Shown here in pieces: positions 34,111 to 38,535 of a stretch of 38,535 bases of DNA (position 1 is the stretch's first letter; each line of letters opens with the position of its first letter). The notes under the pieces were generated by a model. That model saw only the letters and a list, made by a program, of their open reading frames with translations. It was not told the DNA's origin and did no database searches. The position numbers were made by a program, and so were the translations under genes. The stretch is taken from contig NZ_NRSM01000033.1 of NCBI RefSeq assembly GCF_016584105.1, positions 1-38,535 on the forward strand, written 5' to 3'. This DNA is from Ectothiorhodospira shaposhnikovii. GTDB lineage: Bacteria; Pseudomonadota; Gammaproteobacteria; Ectothiorhodospirales; Ectothiorhodospiraceae.

Positions 34111-34386
34111 TCCCAGCCGTTTCTTCAGCGCCGGGAACTGCTGGAACAGACGGCTAGCCGTGACGCCCTTGAGCACCTTGACGGCATCGGCCACGGCAAT
34201 GGCAGGCGGGATGCTAACGAACAGATGGATGTGATCCGGCTGAATCTCCTTGGAAATCACCGGCCACCTCCGTTCCGCGCAAATCGCATCCAGCATCGCC
34301 CCTGTTTCCTTCGCCACCGCTCCAATCAGTACGTCGCGTCGATACTTCGCGCACCCGCAATTCCTCCCGCGATTGAAATCGCGGGT
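34111..34386 (-). mobile_element. IS200/IS605-family TnpA remnant with end hairpin
   Basis: Minus strand 34347-34111: KYRRDVLIGAVAKETGAMLD, then DHIHLFVSIPPAIA (the HUH-type HxH metal site) and LKGVTASRLFQQFPALKKRL. This is the middle of an IS200-type transposase; the start and the C-terminal end with the catalytic tyrosine are both missing. Adjacent, CCCGCGATT (34367-34375) pairs perfectly with AATCGCGGG (34378-34386), a hairpin like those recognised at IS200/IS605 ends. The remnant lies between the broken methyltransferase and the MntA remnant. Confidence 0.75.
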
Positions 34387-34402
34387 TTCCTTGCGGAGAT
34401 TC

Positions 34403-34520
34403 TATGAAATATAGGGGCGAAGCTCCGGCCGCAGGGCCTTTTCCGTGACCAGCTCGACCGGGCAGCCGAGCATGTCCTCCAGGTAGAACCGCACACTGAA
34501 ATAATTTTTGGAGGGCGAGC
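34403..34520 (-). pseudogene. MntA-type nucleotidyltransferase remnant behind helicase copy 2
   Basis: The minus-strand frame NYFSVRFYLEDMLGCPVELV continues TEKALRPELRPYI and then S-stop. It is the same piece as at 27364-27500 with four or so changes. The end is cut by the IS200-type remnant, so the HepT start present behind copy 1 is gone. The N-terminal half was already lost before duplication because both copies share the same upstream boundary and TGA. Confidence 0.7.
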
Positions 34521-34567
34521 GTCACCGAGAGGGAGGGAAGGATGTCAAGACAGCCGACCAGTGCTCT

Positions 34568-37500
34568 TCACCCGTCCAGTTGCTGTGCGGATCGAAATCC
34601 GCCTGGGTGCTGGATCACCTCAAAATCCACACTCATCGGCCCACTGCCCTGGTGTTTGAGATACCGCACCGGCCCGTAATAGGTGAATGGCGCGGCCTTC
34701 CCCTGCTCCAGCTTGTTTTCCCGGATAAAGAGATGGATACCGATGCCCATCTCCTTATGATGGAGGATCTCCCGGCCCCGCTTGCTCTGGGGCGTTGTCT
34801 GATTCTGGGTCTGCCAGTGGAACCGGGTGTCGTCCACCCAATGGTCCAGATAGCGATGATCGGCCGCCTTGCCCTGCTTGTTCAGCGTCACCAGCAGCAC
34901 ATGGACCTTTTGGTCTCCAAGCACCACATGACCAGTGTTCCAACTGCCCGGATTGAACTCCGCGTTGAAAAGGCCGGGTATCTCTTCCCGGGCAAACCGC
35001 TCCCCCACCACCATCCACAACGGATCCAGCACGCCCTTGAAGCGGGCAAAGGTACGGAACTGCTCCTGCAGCTCCGGCGTGACCACGATGTCCTCATAAT
35101 CCGGATTGCTGGCCCGGAGACGGTACTGCCCGCTGGGATCCTTGAGCACCTTGCGCAGCAGGTACTGGTTGTCGCCCGCCCCGTCCTGGCGCTCGATGGC
35201 CAGGATGTCGCCGGTGATCCGGCCCGCACTCTCGGCACTGGCCAGTTCCAGCAACAGATAGTCGCCATCCTCCACCGGCTGCTTGCCGCCGTTCATGGAG
35301 TTGCCGGAGGCGCGGGCGATGAAGTGCCGGCCGGGATCCAGACGACCATACCCCTCCAGCGGCAGACTGCGGTATTCCTCACAATCGGCGGTACCCGTCT
35401 TGAAGTGGCCGCAGGCGATCTTGAGGTTGGGGAAATACGGCAGCGAGACCTGTTCCGGCCTGCGGCTGGACAAGGCCGTGACCGTGGCGCCACCGAGACC
35501 CTGCCTGACCTCATAGGTGGCCAACCGGTAATCCACCCCTTCCTGCACCAGGGCTGTCAGGGTGGCAATGTGGTCTGGAGCCACCGTCGTGACGCCGATG
35601 AAACGATCTCCCTCAAGGGTGAAAAAAGACCCACCGGCCCAGGCCGCTACCGGATTCTTCCGCCAATAGCCCCGCCAGTCATCCGGTGGTTCGGTGAGGC
35701 CCTGATACGATTCCGGCAGGTCGGCCAGCAGCGGGCGTCGACGCTGCAACACCTGCCATGATCGGGCAGCAAGATCCGTCAGGGTGGGCGCCTCCCGCCA
35801 GCCATCCAGCTCCTGGAAGGCCTCGATCAGGACCATCTTGAAGCTCTTGGTCATGGCGGTGGTCTCCAGTTCCCGGAACAGATCCGCCTGCTGCTCGATC
35901 ACCACCCGCTCCTCGGCCTGAAGGTCGGGCTCCAGGGCAGCGATCAGCCCGAACCAGTGACCATACTGGCGACGCACAGCCTGCAGGCTGGCACCGGCGC
36001 GGTAGAACTCGGTCAGGGTCGGCCGACGGCCGAGGGTGTCGCGCAGGGTATGGTACTGATCCTGAAGATCACTGCCGCCCAGGGATTTGAGAAAATCGAT
36101 GAACCGCAGGTCGTAGTTGACGTAACAGCCCTTGGGCAGATCCAGGCTCTCGTTTTCCAGATCGCGGGCAAACCGGGCCAGATCCTGATGGGTCATGGTC
36201 CGGTTCATCAGCGCCATGGGCTTGTGCAGAAAGCTCTGGTGATTGGCCACAAAATCCAGCACCACCAGTCTCTCCTTCGCCTCGGCCTTGCGCAGGCCCC
36301 GACCCAGTTGCTGCAGGAACAGGATGCGGGACTCGGTGGGGCGCAGCATCATCACGGTGTCGATGGCCGGCAGGTCCACCCCCTCGTTAAACAGGTCCAC
36401 GCAGAACAGCACCTGCAACTGGCCGTTGGCCAATTGTTCCAGCGCCTCTCCCCGGGACAGCCTGGAATCGGCATAGACCGCCGCCGCCCTGACGCCCTGC
36501 CGCGCAAATTGATCGGCCATGTAATCGGCTTGGCGGATGGAGATGCAAAAGGCTAGGGTGCGCCGCTGAGCCCGTTCCCGCCAGGTGCTCAGGGCATGAC
36601 GGGCGCGGGCCAGGGTCGCCAGCCGGTTGCCCAACAGATCCGGGTCGAACCGGCCGTTGCGCCAGGGGATGCTCTGGTAGTCCACGTCCTCGTCGAAAAC
36701 GCCGTAGTAGTGGAACGGCACCAGCAGATCCTCGTTCACCCCGGTGAACAGATCACTCTCGAACACCAGATTGTCATCGCACAAGGAAAGGATGCTGGCG
36801 TTGTCGGTGCGGTCGGGGGTGGCGGTGAGGCCCAGCAGGAAGGCGGGCGCAAAGTGGTTCAGCAGGCGGTGATAGGTGGGCGCGGCGGCGTGGTGGAATT
36901 CATCCACGACGATGCAATCGAAATGCCCCGGCTCAAAGCGCTCCAGGTGATCCACCCGGCCCAAGGTCTGGATGGAGGCACACAGGATATCCACCCGCAC
37001 GTCCCGCTGGCGGCCGTGATAGAAGCCGATCCGAGTGCTGGGGCGGATGCGGGCAAAGGTGGCGGCGGCCTGGTTGAGGATCTCTTCACGATGGGCCACG
37101 AACAGGATCCGGCGGGCGCCCATCTGCTGCGTGTCGAAGGCGGCGAGCCAGGTCTTGCCCAGGCCGGTGGCCATGACCACCAGACCACGCCGGTAGCCGT
37201 CCAGGCGTGTCTGCTCCAGTGCCTCCAGGGCCTGCGCCTGGATGTGCGTGGGCGTGGGCGGCGGCTCCGACTCGGTGCTGCCCGGCTCCCATGAACGCTC
37301 CGGCGGGATGCGGCGGGCTTCGTAGGCGTCGATCCACTCATCCGACAGCGGCACGGTGGCCGGATCACTGAACAGGGCCTTAAAACGCGCCCGGGTTTCC
37401 AGAAAGCCCTTGTCACCCGGATAGTTGATCCGGTAGTTCCATTCCAGCCCCTGCTGCAGGGCCTGGCGGCTGATGTTGCTGGAGCCGATGAAGGCGCAGC

Positions 37501-38374
37501 CCCAGTGGGCATCGCTATCCTGCGAACCGGCAAACAGATAAGCCTTCAGGTGAAAACTGCCGCCCCGGCTCTGGTAAACCCGCACCTGCGCCCCCTGCTC
37601 CTGAAGCAGCATGAGGGCCCTTAGAGCTTGGGGATCGGTGATGTCCAGGTAATCGCTGGTGAGGATGCGGATACGCGCGGGACGGCGGCCGGCCGTCTCA
37701 CGGTCCAGCGCCGCCTGCAGATCTGGCAGCAACAGGCGCAGGCCGGTGTGCTTGATGAAGGCCACCGCCATGTCGATGGCATCGGCCCGGTGAATGCTGC
37801 TGCACAGATGGGGCAGGAAGGGGTTGTCGTCACCACCGGTAATGAGTTGACGGGTGGCCTTGTGCAGTAGACAGTTCAGCCACTGTTCCTCCCGATCCGG
37901 ACGTCGATCCTCGGTGAGCCAGCATTCCAGCCCGGCCAGTCCGGGGAGTTCCTGAGTCCAGACGCGGACCTGGTCTTCATTGGCATCGGTGAAGTGTCGG
38001 CCGTTGCGATCACGTTCACCCGCGCCCCGCTTGAAGCTGCAGTAGAGGACGCCACCGGGCTTCAGGGCCTGCCACAGTGCCTGGAAGTTGCTGGGCATCT
38101 CGGCGGCGGGCACATGCAGCAGGCTGGCGCAGGCCCAGATGCCGTCATACCGTTCGATCTCGTTCACCTCATCGAACCGCTGCACGGGCACCGGCTGGCC
38201 GAGCAGTCGTGAGGCATGCTCCGCCAGCGCCGCGCTGGCATCAAAGGCACTCACCCGATAGCCCCGCCGCTGGAAGGCCAGAGCATCGCGCCCGGCACCG
38301 CAACCGGCATCCAGCACCCGCGCGCCGACCGGCAAGTGGCGCAGAAAGCACTGGTACAGGGGCTCCATGTCCAC
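34568..38374 (-). CDS. Methyltransferase-PLD nuclease-SF2 helicase-S24-like-DUF3427 fusion protein
   Basis: A 1268-codon frame (numbering from the GTG at 38374; an ATG lies two codons later). In order: a SAM methyltransferase of the TehB-like type (VLDAGCGAGRDALAF at ~20-34; RYDGIWACASLLHVP; LKPGGVLYCSFKRG); a PLD-like nuclease with HxK at His275/Lys277 (FHLKAYLF; FIGSSNIS); an SF2 helicase (Walker A MATGLGKTW with Lys407, DEFHH from Asp491, GLTATPDR, QQLGRGLRK); an S24/LexA-like domain (ASGNSMNGG with Ser1026; Lys1075 in LLRKVLKD); and a DUF3427-type end (FHWQTQNQTTPQSKRG; LFIREN; APFTYYGPVRYLKH). PLD-helicase-DUF3427 proteins are known and linked to defence islands; the N-terminal methyltransferase fusion is the unusual part. 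It is cytoplasmic and probably DNA-directed (inference). The first few residues appear to have been removed by an IS630-type insertion. Confidence 0.9.
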   Translation of the reverse strand: MDMEPLYQCFLRHLPVGARVLDAGCGAGRDALAFQRRGYRVSAFDASAALAEHASRLLGQPVPVQRFDEVNEIERYDGIWACASLLHVPAAEMPSNFQALWQALKPGGVLYCSFKRGAGERDRNGRHFTDANEDQVRVWTQELPGLAGLECWLTEDRRPDREEQWLNCLLHKATRQLITGGDDNPFLPHLCSSIHRADAIDMAVAFIKHTGLRLLLPDLQAALDRETAGRRPARIRILTSDYLDITDPQALRALMLLQEQGAQVRVYQSRGGSFHLKAYLFAGSQDSDAHWGCAFIGSSNISRQALQQGLEWNYRINYPGDKGFLETRARFKALFSDPATVPLSDEWIDAYEARRIPPERSWEPGSTESEPPPTPTHIQAQALEALEQTRLDGYRRGLVVMATGLGKTWLAAFDTQQMGARRILFVAHREEILNQAAATFARIRPSTRIGFYHGRQRDVRVDILCASIQTLGRVDHLERFEPGHFDCIVVDEFHHAAAPTYHRLLNHFAPAFLLGLTATPDRTDNASILSLCDDNLVFESDLFTGVNEDLLVPFHYYGVFDEDVDYQSIPWRNGRFDPDLLGNRLATLARARHALSTWRERAQRRTLAFCISIRQADYMADQFARQGVRAAAVYADSRLSRGEALEQLANGQLQVLFCVDLFNEGVDLPAIDTVMMLRPTESRILFLQQLGRGLRKAEAKERLVVLDFVANHQSFLHKPMALMNRTMTHQDLARFARDLENESLDLPKGCYVNYDLRFIDFLKSLGGSDLQDQYHTLRDTLGRRPTLTEFYRAGASLQAVRRQYGHWFGLIAALEPDLQAEERVVIEQQADLFRELETTAMTKSFKMVLIEAFQELDGWREAPTLTDLAARSWQVLQRRRPLLADLPESYQGLTEPPDDWRGYWRKNPVAAWAGGSFFTLEGDRFIGVTTVAPDHIATLTALVQEGVDYRLATYEVRQGLGGATVTALSSRRPEQVSLPYFPNLKIACGHFKTGTADCEEYRSLPLEGYGRLDPGRHFIARASGNSMNGGKQPVEDGDYLLLELASAESAGRITGDILAIERQDGAGDNQYLLRKVLKDPSGQYRLRASNPDYEDIVVTPELQEQFRTFARFKGVLDPLWMVVGERFAREEIPGLFNAEFNPGSWNTGHVVLGDQKVHVLLVTLNKQGKAADHRYLDHWVDDTRFHWQTQNQTTPQSKRGREILHHKEMGIGIHLFIRENKLEQGKAAPFTYYGPVRYLKHQGSGPMSVDFEVIQHPGGFRSAQQLDG

Positions 38375-38416
38375 GTGCAGGGTGTCGGCGATGAACTGGC
38401 CGGCGTGCTGGTTGTA

Positions 38417-38535
38417 TTAACCCGGCAATCAAATAGATCCACATTGTGCTATGATTTGATGCATGAAAAAAGATGATGCCAGAACCCTACACCCTGCGGC
38501 GCAGGAAGAGAAGCGCAAGACGGCGGTTCGTCTTT
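38417..38535 (+). mobile_element. IS630-type element, left end (partial, runs off right edge)
   Basis: Immediately beyond the TA at 38415-38416 the methyltransferase-fusion homology stops, and a sequence beginning TTAACCCGGCAATC starts. IS630/Tc1-type elements insert at TA. A transposase-like frame begins 46 bases inside. The right end and second TA are outside the window. Confidence 0.6.
38463..38535 (+). CDS. IS630-family transposase N-terminus (partial)
   Basis: The ATG at 38463 starts MKKDDARTLHPAAQEEKRKT then AVRL, open to the window edge. The pattern 'M...dgRkL....leelR..Av' is the start of the helix-turn-helix part of IS630-type transposases. Only about 24 residues are visible, so the family call is tentative. 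Confidence 0.6.
   Translation, partial: MKKDDARTLHPAAQEEKRKTAVRL

Noticed and set aside
34508..35761. 417-codon plus-strand open frame
   Set aside because: It is antisense to the C-terminal part of the large fusion protein and has no recognisable domain; the same shadow occurs at the decayed copy.

Overview
The window is high-GC bacterial DNA with gammaproteobacterial-looking genes. The class of integrase fragment, the DUF533/PepSY/two-component/cytochrome b561 block and the SulP-UspA pair would fit a Chromatiales/Ectothiorhodospiraceae-like chromosome, but this placement is inference. No rRNA, tRNA or CRISPR array was recognised. About half of the window is ordinary chromosomal genes. The rest is a heavily scarred accessory region full of IS elements, toxin-antitoxin and defence genes, and their remnants.

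Left part (1-7.3 kb): an IS3-family end has cut a tyrosine-recombinase gene, leaving only its catalytic C-terminus. Next come an alpha/beta hydrolase, a small unknown gene, a 5'-truncated SRAP gene and a DUF533 (YebE-like) gene. The block PepSY protein - histidine kinase - OmpR-type regulator - cytochrome b561 looks like one regulon. A nearly identical direct-repeat box plus downstream 20 bases lies in front of both the PepSY gene and the cytochrome gene.

Middle (7.3-18.6 kb): two consecutive FecI-FecR-TonB-receptor (iron surface signalling) systems, both on the minus strand. They have almost identical ~111-base leaders carrying a Fur-type box. System 1 is intact. In system 2 the receptor gene is split by a complete IS21-family element with a 7-base target duplication; removing the element restores the reading frame. 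Then come a truncated GGDEF domain, a CNNM/CBS (CorC/YtfL-type) membrane protein, Rpn and PIN remnants, a class-C beta-lactamase-like hydrolase, and a SulP transporter with a tandem universal-stress protein.

Right part (26-38.5 kb): a defence/toxin island. It holds an intact Xre-RES pair, a Fic protein, a GNAT acetyltransferase, an intact AbiEi-AbiEii pair with a palindromic operator over its promoter, and remnants of MntA/HepT, Rpn and RES genes. At the right end is a very large gene (about 1268 codons) fusing a SAM methyltransferase, a phospholipase-D-type nuclease, a superfamily 2 helicase, an S24/LexA-like peptidase domain and a DUF3427-type C-terminus. A second, decayed copy of this gene lies about 7 kb away with three internal deletions, and both copies are followed by the same MntA-type remnant. 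The start of the full copy is clipped by an IS630-type element at the window edge. This multi-domain protein is the best candidate for an undescribed (probably anti-phage) system here.

Two ~306-base copies of the integrase 3' end, in direct orientation, bracket about 31 kb (301-31683), so most of the window could in principle be lost or moved as one unit.
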